Source: Microlunatus elymi
Lineage (GTDB): Bacteria > Actinomycetota > Actinomycetes > Propionibacteriales > Propionibacteriaceae
Length of the DNA stretch: 64,000 bases
NCBI RefSeq assembly: GCF_007362775.1
Contig: NZ_CP041692.1
Span: forward strand, 4,278,001-4,342,000
Direction of reading: 5' to 3'
The notes beneath the pieces are model-generated. The model ran no database searches, was not told the DNA's origin, and saw nothing but the letters and a program-made list of their open reading frames with translations. The position numbers and the translations under genes are program-made. Shown here one piece after another: positions 41,222 to 49,689 of this stretch; the first letter of the stretch is position 1; each line of letters starts with the position of its first letter.

Positions 41222-42673
41222 ATGCAACACAAGACCCTCGACCCGGGACCGCAGCAGGTTGCCACCCCGACCGCGTTCGTGCTCTTCGGCGCGACCGGTG
41301 ATCTTGCCCGGCGGATGGTGCTACCGGCCTTCTACGACCTGTTCTGCCGTGGGCTGACCCCGAAGGAGTGGGTGCTGATCGGCAACGGTCGTGGCGACGT
41401 CGCGCACGAGGACTTCCGTGATCACGTGCACAAGTCGCTGGTCGAGTTCGGGCCCGGCGAGGACAAGATCGATCAAGGTCAGTGGGCCGAGTTCAGCAAG
41501 CGGCTGCGGTTCGCCGGCGGTGGCTTCGACGAGGACGATCCGGGCAGTCTGCTGGACGTGATCAACGAAGCGGCCGGCGGGCTCGGCGAGGAGCGGCAGT
41601 TCGTGCACTACCTGGCGATTCCGCCGTCCGCGTTCGGGTCGATCGCCTCCGGGCTGGCGGCCCACGATCTGTTGCAGGGCTCGAAAGTGGTCTTCGAGAA
41701 GCCGTACGGCGAATCGCTGGAGTCCTTCGGTGAGCTTGATCAACTGGTGCATTCGCTGATGGACGAGGATCAGGTCTTCCGGATCGATCACTTCCTCGGC
41801 AAGGAGGCCACCCAGAATCTGCACATGCTCCGCTTCGGCAACGCCATGATCAACAACAACTGGTCCGCCGACGCGGTGGCCCAGGTGCAGATCGACGCCC
41901 CGGAGACCCTGGACGTGGCGCAGCGGGCCGCCTTCTACGACGCCACCGGCGCCTTCAAGGACATGATCGTCACCCACCTCTTCCAGGTGGCTGCCGAGGT
42001 CGCGATGGAACCGCCGGCCAGCATGGCCGCCGAGGATCTGCAGACCGCCCGCGAGTCGGTGCTCGGCCAGTTCCGGCCGCTGGACAGTAGCGAGGTGGTG
42101 CTCGGTCAGTTCGACGGCTACACCGAGATCGACAAGATCGCCGACGACTCCACCACCGACACCCTGGCCGCGGTCCGGCTGTGGGTGGACACCGATCGTT
42201 GGCGCGGGGTGCCATTCCTGCTGCGCAGCGGCAAGCGGATGGCCGGCGACCACGAGCTGGTGTCGTTGATCATGAAAGAGCCGAAGGGCCCGCTGGGTGA
42301 CCTGCCCGACACGGCCGCCCGGCTGGAGATCTCCCTGAAGGGCAAGGGCGGGATCGGCGTCGCGTTGATCTTGAAACATCCCGGCCCCGGCTTGACCGTC
42401 AGCGAGCAGCGGATCGACCTGAGCCTGGCCGACGTCGACCCGGGCGAGGGTCTGGATCCGTACGTGGCCCTGCTGCACGACGTGTTGATCGGCGACCGGT
42501 CGCTGTTCACCAGCTCCGACGGGCTGGCGCACGCCTGGCGGGTGGCCGATTCGCTGCTGAAGAATCCACCCCGGCCGATCAGCTACCAGCCGGGCAGTTG
42601 GGGTCCGGAGGAGGCGACCGAGCTGACCGGTGGATTGGGCTGGGTCACCCAGCGCAACGAACAGGCCGGTTGA
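41222..42673 (+). CDS. zwf: Glucose-6-phosphate 1-dehydrogenase
   Basis: 483 residues. NADP-binding motif LFGATGDLARRMVLPAFYDL (residues about 20-40), substrate motif RIDHFLGKEATQNL (usually RIDHYLGKE; Tyr to Phe here) and EKPYGESL are present. It oxidises glucose 6-phosphate to the lactone, feeding the pentose phosphate pathway and supplying NADPH. It stands apart from tkt-tal-opc genes, so it is probably a second, stand-alone isozyme rather than the pentose-phosphate cluster copy. ATG at 41222 follows AGGAGGCGAGC. Confidence 0.93.
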   Translation: MQHKTLDPGPQQVATPTAFVLFGATGDLARRMVLPAFYDLFCRGLTPKEWVLIGNGRGDVAHEDFRDHVHKSLVEFGPGEDKIDQGQWAEFSKRLRFAGGGFDEDDPGSLLDVINEAAGGLGEERQFVHYLAIPPSAFGSIASGLAAHDLLQGSKVVFEKPYGESLESFGELDQLVHSLMDEDQVFRIDHFLGKEATQNLHMLRFGNAMINNNWSADAVAQVQIDAPETLDVAQRAAFYDATGAFKDMIVTHLFQVAAEVAMEPPASMAAEDLQTARESVLGQFRPLDSSEVVLGQFDGYTEIDKIADDSTTDTLAAVRLWVDTDRWRGVPFLLRSGKRMAGDHELVSLIMKEPKGPLGDLPDTAARLEISLKGKGGIGVALILKHPGPGLTVSEQRIDLSLADVDPGEGLDPYVALLHDVLIGDRSLFTSSDGLAHAWRVADSLLKNPPRPISYQPGSWGPEEATELTGGLGWVTQRNEQAG

Positions 42674-42694
42674 GCCTCGGTACCCCGCGTCGCG

Positions 42695-43372
42695 TCACGT
42701 CCGGTCGAACTCCGCAGGCTGGACCAGGCCGGATTCGTAGGCCGCGATGACGGCCTGCGACCGGGCGTGCACGCCCAGCTTCGCGAACACATGGCCGACG
42801 TGGGTCTTCACGGTGGCCCCCGATACCACCAGCGCCCTCGCGATCTCGGCGTTGGACAGGCCGCGCGCGATGAGGACGAGCACCTCCTGCTCGCGCTCCG
42901 TGAGCCGCGCGGCGAGCTCCGACCTGGTCGTGCTGCCGCTGCGCGGCGGACGGGCGGCGACGAGCCGGCCGATGAGCCGGCGCGTCACCGTCGGTGCCAG
43001 GAGCGCGTCGCCCGCGTGGACCGTACGGATCGCGTCCACGAGTTGGTCAGCCTTCACGTCCTTCAGCAGGAACCCGCTCGCACCCGCCGCGAGGGCGTCG
43101 TACACGTGCTCGTCCAGGTCGAACGTCGTGAGCACGAGCACGCGGGGCCCGCCGGGCTGGCCGGTGAGCCCGGCGGTCGCGGCGATGCCGTCCAGCACGG
43201 GCATGCGCACGTCCATTAGCACGACGTCGGGTCGGGTCGTCCGAGCGAGCTCGATGGCCTGCTGGCCGTCGGCCGCCTCGGCGACCACGGTCAGGTCCGG
43301 CTCGGACTCGAGGATGAGCCGGAACCCGGTCCGCACGAGCCGTTGGTCGTCGGCCAGCAGGATCCGGATCAC
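42695..43372 (-). CDS. LuxR-type response regulator (NarL family)
   Basis: 225 residues: receiver domain with phospho-acceptor Asp in VVLMDVRMP (about residue 51), Thr in VLTTFDLDEHV and Lys in FLLKDVKADQL; C-terminal LuxR HTH LTEREQEVLVLIARGLSNAEIARAL. Start GTG at 43372 overlaps the stop of its histidine kinase by 3 bases, so the pair is coupled. Its likely target is the divergent membrane protein gene at 44730 or the pair itself. Confidence 0.94.
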   Translation of the reverse strand: MIRILLADDQRLVRTGFRLILESEPDLTVVAEAADGQQAIELARTTRPDVVLMDVRMPVLDGIAATAGLTGQPGGPRVLVLTTFDLDEHVYDALAAGASGFLLKDVKADQLVDAIRTVHAGDALLAPTVTRRLIGRLVAARPPRSGSTTRSELAARLTEREQEVLVLIARGLSNAEIARALVVSGATVKTHVGHVFAKLGVHARSQAVIAAYESGLVQPAEFDRT

Positions 43373-44523
43373 GGCAGCCCGGCCCCCACCTGCGCGGCGA
43401 CCTCGTCGAGCGGCAGGACGGCCCGCATGCGCCAACCGCGGTCGTGGGGGCCGACCTCGAGCTCCCCGCGGACCAGCGCGATCCGCTCGCGCATCCCGAT
43501 GAGCCCGCGGCCGGTGCCCGCGGCACCGCCACCACCGCCGCCACCGTCGTCCGCCACCTCCAGGACGAGGCGACCGTCACCGGCCCGGACCGACACCCGC
43601 ACCGCCGCCCCGGGTGCGTGCCGGATCGTGTTGGTCAGCGCCTCCTGGACGACCCGGTACGCCGTCGCGTCGGTCAGCAGCCCGAGGCCGGTCGGCGGCT
43701 CCCCGCTCACCTCGACCCTCAGCCCCGCCTGTCGGCAGCGTTCGACGAGCTCGGGCAGGCGGCTCAACGACGCGAGCGGCTCGGATGCCGTCTCGTCGCC
43801 ACCGGACAGCATGCCGAGCAGCTGGCGTAGCTCACCAAGCGCGGCGCGGCCGCTCGACTCGATCGTGGCGAGGACCTCGGCCGCGACGGCCGGCTCGCGG
43901 GGCAGCGCGCGAGTACCGGCCTGCGCCTGGATGACGATCACCGCGACCAGGTGCGACACGATGTCGTGGAGCTCGCGGGCGATCGCGGCGCGCTCGGCTG
44001 CCGTGGCCCGCTCGACCTGTTCGGCATGCTCCCGGCTCGCGCGCGCCGCGCTGTCCTCCAGGTCGCCGATGCGGCGCTGACGTGTCCGCACGGCCCAGCC
44101 GGCGAGCCAGCCGGCCATCATGATGCCGAAGCCCCACACGACATCCCCGACCCCCTGCACGTGCGGGTCCCGTAGCTCGTGAACGGCACCCACGAGCACG
44201 ACGAACGACGCGCACAGCACAGACCGGCGGCCCTGGACCGCCAGCTCAAACGAGGCCACCAGGAACACCAGAAACGACGTGGTGGCCTCCGCACCCCCGA
44301 GAAGCAGGGCGCCCAGGCCGAGCGCCAGCAGCGCGCCGGCGGGCGCGGCGGTCGGATACCGCCGCCGCCACGCCAGGGGCAGCGTCGAGGCGGCCACGAG
44401 TACGACGTTGGCCGCCGTCGGCCCGGGCCAGACGGGATCGCCCCCGTACCGCGCGGGCACGAACAGCTCGACGTAGCCGAGCGCGCACAGAACGGCTGCG
44501 ACGAGAGGATCGCGGCCGACCAC
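43369..44523 (-). CDS. Sensor histidine kinase (NarL/DesK-type, HisKA_3)
   Basis: 384 residues. About five membrane spans in residues 1-150 with almost no extracellular loop, so it may sense membrane state; then HisKA_3 with the phospho-His in IARELHDIVSHLVAVIV, and an ATPase domain with the N-box region QEALTNTIRHAPG. The G1 box reads VADDG followed by a run of Gly (seven in a row) instead of the usual DxGxG spacing, ending GTGRGLIGMRER. GTG start at 44523. Partner of the downstream response regulator. Confidence 0.92.
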   Translation of the reverse strand: MVGRDPLVAAVLCALGYVELFVPARYGGDPVWPGPTAANVVLVAASTLPLAWRRRYPTAAPAGALLALGLGALLLGGAEATTSFLVFLVASFELAVQGRRSVLCASFVVLVGAVHELRDPHVQGVGDVVWGFGIMMAGWLAGWAVRTRQRRIGDLEDSAARASREHAEQVERATAAERAAIARELHDIVSHLVAVIVIQAQAGTRALPREPAVAAEVLATIESSGRAALGELRQLLGMLSGGDETASEPLASLSRLPELVERCRQAGLRVEVSGEPPTGLGLLTDATAYRVVQEALTNTIRHAPGAAVRVSVRAGDGRLVLEVADDGGGGGGGAAGTGRGLIGMRERIALVRGELEVGPHDRGWRMRAVLPLDEVAAQVGAGLP

Positions 44524-44729
44524 CCCACAGTCGCCTCAGGTCGACTCCCGACATATCGCCACTGTAAAACCGAGAAACCTCGCCGGTCGTCACCCTGCGT
44601 GGCGATCTTGCACGCGTCTCATCCTGCGGGGTGAGGAACGAGTTCGGACCGTTGGCCGACGCGCGCAGGGGCGCGTCATTCCTATCGTCGGGCGCAACCG
44701 ATCCACCTCCGACCGATGAGAGCACCGCC

Positions 44730-45257
44730 ATGAACTACCGCACCGCCGCCTTCCTGGCGGCCGCCAGCTTCGCCGTCGAGGGACTCTGCGCTCTCGCGCA
44801 CCGCGCCCTAGGCTTCGACGGGGCCCCGTACGATCACCTGCTCGACGCCGCGTACGCCGTGGCGATGGTGGGGAGTGCGCTGGGCATCGTCGCCCTAGCA
44901 AGGCTCCTGTCCACGAGCAAACCGCTGCGGGTGTTCGCGTTCGTCGCCGCCGCGGGCTTCGGGTGCATGGGGCTCGAGTCCGCCGTCGGCGCGGTGCACC
45001 GAGTGGGTGCGCTCGGTCCCTTGTTCACGGTGGGAATGGCGCTCGGCTTGCTGGGGAGCCTCGCGTTCACGATCACGGGCAGCATCGTCGCCCGACCACG
45101 CTGGATCGCGGCCGCGCCGCTCGTCGCCATCATCGCCGCTGCCGCCGGCGGTGAGATGGGGCTCTCGCTGCTCTCAGGCGCCGCGTGGCTCTGCGTCGCG
45201 GTCGCCGCCGAGATCCCGAGCACGCGGAGCCGCGACGAGTCGAGCGCACGTGCGTGA
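44730..45257 (+). CDS. Multi-span membrane protein of unknown function
   Basis: 175 residues, five or six hydrophobic segments, short loops and a charged tail. It is divergent from the two-component system with 206 bp between them, the classic position of a target gene. Nothing in it matches a transporter or enzyme I know. ATG at 44730 follows GATGAGAG. The role may be linked to the membrane-embedded kinase. Confidence 0.75.
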   Translation: MNYRTAAFLAAASFAVEGLCALAHRALGFDGAPYDHLLDAAYAVAMVGSALGIVALARLLSTSKPLRVFAFVAAAGFGCMGLESAVGAVHRVGALGPLFTVGMALGLLGSLAFTITGSIVARPRWIAAAPLVAIIAAAAGGEMGLSLLSGAAWLCVAVAAEIPSTRSRDESSARA

Positions 45258-45308
45258 GGGTCGCCGTCACCGGCGGTCGACCCACAACGTACGCGATACG
45301 CTCACCGA

Positions 45309-46601
45309 GTGAACGGGTCCAGCTCGAGCATCTTCATCTCCCGGATCCGCGGGTTGTCGATCCTGGACGACGCCGGCGACACGATCGGCAAGCTGCGCGA
45401 CGTGCTGATCACCGAGCGCAGTCTGAGCCGTCCGCCCCGGGTCAAGGGGCTGGTGGTCGAGTTGTTCGCGCGCCATCGGATCTTCGTCCCGATGGCACGG
45501 GTCCGCAGCATCGATGCGGTGCAGATCATCACCACCGGCGTGGTCAACACCCGTCGGTTCGCCCGCCGCGAGTCGGAGACCCTGGTGGCCGAGGATCTGT
45601 TCGATCAGCAGGTCAGCCGGCCGTCGAGCCCGGCCCCGTGGGTGATCTTCGACGTGGCGATGCACCAGGTTCGTAACCGGGATTGGGAAATCTCCGAAGT
45701 CGCACTGCGCGAGTCGACCAGATCGCGCCGCTTCGGCGGTGCGTTCGGCCGGCGCGGCCAGGTGGCGATCGTGGAGTGGTCCGACATCGCAGCCCTGCTC
45801 GGATCGTACGGACAGGCCACCGAGCAGTTGCTGGCCGAGATGGAAGACATGAAGCCGGCCGACGTGGCCCGCGAGCTGCATGACCTCTCCCCCACCCGGC
45901 GCTCCGATGTCGCCTCCGCGCTCGATGATCAAAAACTCGCCGACGCTCTCGGCGAGTTGCCCGAAGACGAACAGGTACAGCTGATCCAGGCTCTGGACGT
46001 CGAACGAGCGGCCGGAGTGCTGGAGGAGATGGACGCCGACGACGCGGCCGACTTGATCAACGAGCTGCCGGACGAGATGGCCGAGGTGCTGCTGGCCGAG
46101 ATGGAGCCGGAGGAGGCCAAGGACCTGCGCCGGCTGCTCACCTACGAGGAGTTCACCGCAGGCGGCATGATGACGCCCGAACCGGTGATCGTGCCGCCGG
46201 ACGCGACCGTTGCCGACGCGTTGGCACTGGTCCGGCAGGAGGAGCTCAGTCCGGCACTGGCGGCGATGATCTTCGTCTGCCGATCGCCGCTGGAGACGCC
46301 GACCGGACGCTTCGTCGGCGCGGTGCACATCCAGCGGTTGTTGCGAGAACCGCCGTCGGAGCTGGTCTCCGGACTGATCGATTCCGATCTCGAGCCGCTC
46401 GATGATCAAGCCGATCTGCACGCGGTCAGTCGCTACTTCGCGACCTACAACCTGGTGAACGCACCGGTGGTGGACAAGGCCGGCAGGTTGATCGGCGCGG
46501 TCACCGTGGACGACGTTCTTGATCATGTGCTGCCGGAGGACTGGCGTGGTGATCAACTCGACGCGATGAGCAGCTCCGCCGATGCTGGGGACAACCGCTG
46601 A
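45309..46601 (+). CDS. MgtE N-terminal domain and CBS pair protein with PRC barrel, soluble
   Basis: 430 residues from GTG at 45309. Order: PRC-barrel-like beta domains (about 8-90 and 95-165), MgtE_N superhelix (about 175-285; DVARELHDLSPTRRSDVASAL and LPDEMAEVLLAEM repeats) and two CBS motifs (about 288-415; GGMMTPEPVIVPPDATV, then ADLHAVSRYFATYNLVNAPVV). The membrane channel of MgtE is absent, so this is a Mg2+/nucleotide-sensing regulator, not a transporter. A similar protein, Rv1232c as I recall, lies near sigE in M. tuberculosis. Overlaps the DUF1003 gene (TGATG). Confidence 0.9.
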   Translation: MNGSSSSIFISRIRGLSILDDAGDTIGKLRDVLITERSLSRPPRVKGLVVELFARHRIFVPMARVRSIDAVQIITTGVVNTRRFARRESETLVAEDLFDQQVSRPSSPAPWVIFDVAMHQVRNRDWEISEVALRESTRSRRFGGAFGRRGQVAIVEWSDIAALLGSYGQATEQLLAEMEDMKPADVARELHDLSPTRRSDVASALDDQKLADALGELPEDEQVQLIQALDVERAAGVLEEMDADDAADLINELPDEMAEVLLAEMEPEEAKDLRRLLTYEEFTAGGMMTPEPVIVPPDATVADALALVRQEELSPALAAMIFVCRSPLETPTGRFVGAVHIQRLLREPPSELVSGLIDSDLEPLDDQADLHAVSRYFATYNLVNAPVVDKAGRLIGAVTVDDVLDHVLPEDWRGDQLDAMSSSADAGDNR

Positions 46602-47173
46602 TGGCCCGGGCGCCACGGGAGGAGTCGAACCGGCTCAACACGCCGGGCGGCGGCCGGCAGCCGGTGCTGCCACGGATCAAGATCTCTGGGGACGCGTTCG
46701 GCAACTTCGCCGAGGCGTTCGCCCGGTTCATGGGCACAGCACGCTTCCTGGCCTACATGACGGCCTTCGTGGTGCTCTGGGTGATCATCAACCTGGTCGG
46801 ACTGTTCGGGCTGCGTTGGGACCCGTACCCGTTCATCCTGTTGAATCTGTTCTTCTCCACCCAGGCGAGCTACGCCGCGCCGTTGATCTTGCTGGCCCAG
46901 AATCGGCAGGAGGCCCGGGACCGGGTCCAGTTGGAGCAGGACCGCCGGCAGGCCGCACAATCCCGTGCCGACATGGACTTCCTGGCCCGCGAGATCGCAT
47001 CCCTGCGGATGTCGGTCGGCGATCTGGCCACCCGGGACTACCTGCGAACCGAACTCCGCACCGAACTGCGGTCGATCCTGGCCGAGCTGGACGAGGACAC
47101 CGACGAGGAGCCCCGCCGACACGATGACGGTCAGGGACGACGATCTCGAAGCAGCCGGGAGAGCAGCAGGTAG
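46601..47173 (+). CDS. DUF1003 membrane protein
   Basis: 190 residues with the DUF1003 core: AEAFARFMGTARFLAYMTAFVVLWVIINLVG, DPYPFILLNLFFSTQASYAAPLILLAQNRQ with two spans, then a cytoplasmic coiled coil (QEARDRVQLEQDRRQAAQSRAD) and an Arg/Ser-rich tail. Commonly found beside MgtE-like CBS proteins, as here, where the start codon overlaps the upstream stop; a joint role in ion homeostasis is inference. The 3' end overlaps the convergent NCS1 gene by 43 bp. Confidence 0.9.
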   Translation: MARAPREESNRLNTPGGGRQPVLPRIKISGDAFGNFAEAFARFMGTARFLAYMTAFVVLWVIINLVGLFGLRWDPYPFILLNLFFSTQASYAAPLILLAQNRQEARDRVQLEQDRRQAAQSRADMDFLAREIASLRMSVGDLATRDYLRTELRTELRSILAELDEDTDEEPRRHDDGQGRRSRSSRESSR

Positions 47174-48663
47174 AGGCCGCCGGCGACGACGAAACCGACG
47201 ATCCAGTTGTAGGGCCAGAACACCTTCAGGAACGGAATGAACCCGTCCACCGGGAACGGGCCGGTCTTGTTGCCCTGGGCATCGAGCGGCGAATTCGCCC
47301 CGCCGACGGCCATGATCATCCCGATCACGGTGGCCACCACGGCCTTCACGTGCCAGCCGCCGGTGAACCAGTAGTGACCGTCGCGGCGATAGCACTCGGC
47401 GACCTCGATCCGGCGCCGCTTGATGAACCAGTAGTCGGCGATCATCACCCCGGCCACGGCACCGAACAGACCGCCGTAGAAGTCGAGCCAGACGAAGATG
47501 TAGGTGTTCGCGTTCTCCAGCAACCTCCAGGGCATGATCACGATGCCGAGGATGCCGGTGATGATGCCGCCGGTGCGCCGGTTGATGATCTTGGGGAAGG
47601 CGTTGGAGAAGTCGTACGAGGGTGAGACGACGTTGGCCGCGACGTTGACGGCCAGTGTCGCCACCGCGACCGTCACCACGCCGAACAGCACCACGAAGGT
47701 GTTGTCGAACTTGCCGATCAGCTGCGTCGGATCCCAGATCACCTCGCCGTAGAGGGCGACGCCGCCGGAGGTGATCAACACCGCCAGCACGGAGAAGAAG
47801 GTCATCGTCGTCGGCAACCCGAGCCCTTGGCCGATCATCTGCCCCTTCTGGGATTTGCTGAACCGGGTGAAGTCGGGGATCGACAACGACATCGTCGACC
47901 AGAACGCGATCATGCCCATCAAGCTGGGGAAGAAGACCTTCCAGAATTCAGCACCCCAACCCAGCTTGGACGGCTGGTTGATCAGCGGTCCGAAGCCGCC
48001 GACCTTGGTGACGATCCAGATCAGCATCACGATGGCGACCGCGAGCACGGCCGGCCCGGCCCAGTTCTCGAATCGCCGGATGGTGTCCATGCCCTTCCAG
48101 ATCAGCAACATCTGCAGCACCCAGAAGATCGCGAAGGAGACCCACAAGGTCCACTTTTCCCCTGCGACCGTGCCGGCGTTGTCCCACCAGTCGCCGAACA
48201 CTCGGCCGAGCACCACGGCGACACCGGAACCACCCAGCCAGGTCTGGATGCCGAACCAGCCGCAGGCGATGAAGGCACGCAGCAGGGCGCCGAAGTTGGC
48301 CCCGCGTACCCCGTAGATGGATCGCAGGAAGACCGGGTACGGGATGCCGTACTTCGTGCCGGCGTGGGCGTTCAACAGCATCGGCACCAGCACGATCACG
48401 TTCGCCACCGCGATCACCAGGATCGCCTGCGCCCAGTTCATCCCGACGGCGATCAGGCCGGCCGCCAGTGCCCAGGTGGCCAGGTTGTGCGACATCCCGA
48501 TCCACAACGCCGCATAGCTGTACGTCGACCAGGTCCGCCGCTTCAGCGGCACCGGAGCAAGATCATCATTGACGTACTGGCTCTGCGCCAGGTCGTCACC
48601 GAGGATCGTGTCCACCCGCCCGTCGGGCAGCTCCTCGGATCGTGTCTGAACTGTGTCGACCAT
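47131..48663 (-). CDS. NCS1 family nucleobase/hydantoin permease
   Basis: 510 residues, 12 spans. NCS1 features: WSTYSYAALWIGMSHNLATWALAAGLIA near the start, GANFGALLRAFIACGWFGIQTWLGG, SLSIPDFTRFSKSQKGQMIGQ, and YGGLFGAVAGVMIADYWFIKRR. It probably imports cytosine, uracil, allantoin, hydantoin or thiamine with Na+ or H+; no catabolic gene lies next to it to decide. ATG 48663 is the first codon of a polar N-terminus. The following 397 bp are non-coding. Confidence 0.92.
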   Translation of the reverse strand: MVDTVQTRSEELPDGRVDTILGDDLAQSQYVNDDLAPVPLKRRTWSTYSYAALWIGMSHNLATWALAAGLIAVGMNWAQAILVIAVANVIVLVPMLLNAHAGTKYGIPYPVFLRSIYGVRGANFGALLRAFIACGWFGIQTWLGGSGVAVVLGRVFGDWWDNAGTVAGEKWTLWVSFAIFWVLQMLLIWKGMDTIRRFENWAGPAVLAVAIVMLIWIVTKVGGFGPLINQPSKLGWGAEFWKVFFPSLMGMIAFWSTMSLSIPDFTRFSKSQKGQMIGQGLGLPTTMTFFSVLAVLITSGGVALYGEVIWDPTQLIGKFDNTFVVLFGVVTVAVATLAVNVAANVVSPSYDFSNAFPKIINRRTGGIITGILGIVIMPWRLLENANTYIFVWLDFYGGLFGAVAGVMIADYWFIKRRRIEVAECYRRDGHYWFTGGWHVKAVVATVIGMIMAVGGANSPLDAQGNKTGPFPVDGFIPFLKVFWPYNWIVGFVVAGGLYLLLSRLLRDRRP

Positions 48664-49060
48664 TCCCGTCCCCCGCCTCGTTGCGTACCGGTGCGCGTCA
48701 GATCACAAATCTCCATCACTATGGCGGAACCTGGCGCCCCGGGCAACCGATCCGTGGGCCGCCTGCCCCGAACGACACCAACCCCCAGCCGATCCCCGGA
48801 CCCGGTCTGCAAATTTCCAGCACATGCGGGGTTCTCAGCGGTGCGGACCCATTCGGGGCGCCAACCTCCAGCACGTGCGGGATTCTGGGCGGTGCAGAAC
48901 GATTCGATGCGCCAACTTCCGGAACGTGCGGGGTTCAGAGCCCCCGCTGGGCACCGCCCCGACGCCAAGAATCGCAGGAGATTGTAGCCCCATACAGTCC
49001 CCCGCGAGAGCCCGAACCTCCTGAAATCCGGAGCCCGCAGCCATCGGTAGGTTGACCGTC
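48664..49060. other. Non-coding region with 51-bp direct repeats
   Basis: This stretch lies between the NCS1 permease start and the HIT remnant. It has no convincing gene. Its main structure is a set of imperfect 51-bp direct repeats (described separately); the outer parts hold the permease promoter region, with nothing else recognised. Confidence 0.5.
48810..48945. repeat. Two and a half imperfect 51-bp tandem repeats
   Basis: The motif TCCAGCACATGCGGGGTTCT at 48816 recurs as TCCAGCACGTGCGGGATTCT at 48867 and TCCGGAACGTGCGGGGTTCA at 48918, a strict 51-bp period; the intervening bases (GGTGC..A...ATTCG..GCGCCAA) are also shared. Each unit carries a GCACGTGC-like palindrome. Because 51 is a multiple of three, frames read through it show a repeated peptide, but no start or family supports coding. 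Confidence 0.75.
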
Positions 49061-49459
49061 ATGAGGACAGCCGTCTGGAGTCATCAGCCGGCCGAATACG
49101 GGTGCCCGATCTGTGACGCACTCGCCGGTCGCATCGACGGAATAACCGAAGCGGACTATGTGATGCACGATGACTGATCCACGCTGTGGTTTCACCGGTC
49201 TGCCCTCTTCGATGTGACCCAGCAGATCGCGGTACGCATGCGCGCTCGCTACGGGTGCACCGGGGTCTCGCTGCGCCAGCACAATGAACCGGACGGGAAC
49301 CAAACCGTCTGGCACTTCCACCAGCACATCATCGCCCGATGGCCCGATGATCACCTGACAGCAGAGGACCGAGCAACCAGATATCCGTCTGCCGACGAGC
49401 GCCGGATGTATGCAGATCTCCTTCGCCTGGACGGGCCCGTTGTCCTTGGCGTCGAGTGA
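49061..49459 (+). pseudogene. HIT family protein, interrupted by stop and internal deletion
   Basis: One frame from ATG 49061 reads CPICDALAGR near residue 15 (HIT zinc Cys pair), meets TGA at 49175-49177 (codon 39), then continues LFDVTQQIAVRMRARYGCTG and ends after the His triad WHFHQHIIARW. Between the stop and LFDVT about 25 residues of the usual HIT core seem missing. Intact members are about 140-150 residues and hydrolyse nucleotide conjugates. The second part could be translated from an internal start but lacks the N-terminal strand. Confidence 0.75.
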
Positions 49460-49533
49460 TCGATTTGTCTGAGCTAACGGCAACTTGGCCGAGCCAGTGC
49501 ACAGAGGGGATCGGCCGATTTCGATGCATACAC

Positions 49534-49603
49534 TCGGCCAAATCGACACAGGCTCGGACAAGTCGCCACACGCTCGGAGCAGTCTGCACAAGCCCGGAGA
49601 TGC
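49534..49603. repeat. 20-bp tandem repeats before mrp
   Basis: CTCGGCCAAATCGACACAGG (49534), CTCGGACAAGTCGCCACACG (49554), CTCGGAGCAGTCTGCACAAG (49574) and a partial CCCGGAGATG (49594) follow a strict 20-bp period with a degenerate copy before them. There are no unique spacers, so it is not CRISPR. It lies 90-155 bp upstream of mrp in a 230-bp gap and may be a protein-binding array. Confidence 0.75.
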
Positions 49604-49689
49604 CAGGGCGATGTGACCTTGCTTGCATCCGGCCGGTGCGAGCGAGACCGGAGTCGGCTCCGCGAGCCGCGGAGATTACGCTGGCGGCC

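Noticed and set aside
49534-49603. CRISPR array
   Set aside because: Units are contiguous 20-mers without unique spacers, and no cas genes are present in the window.
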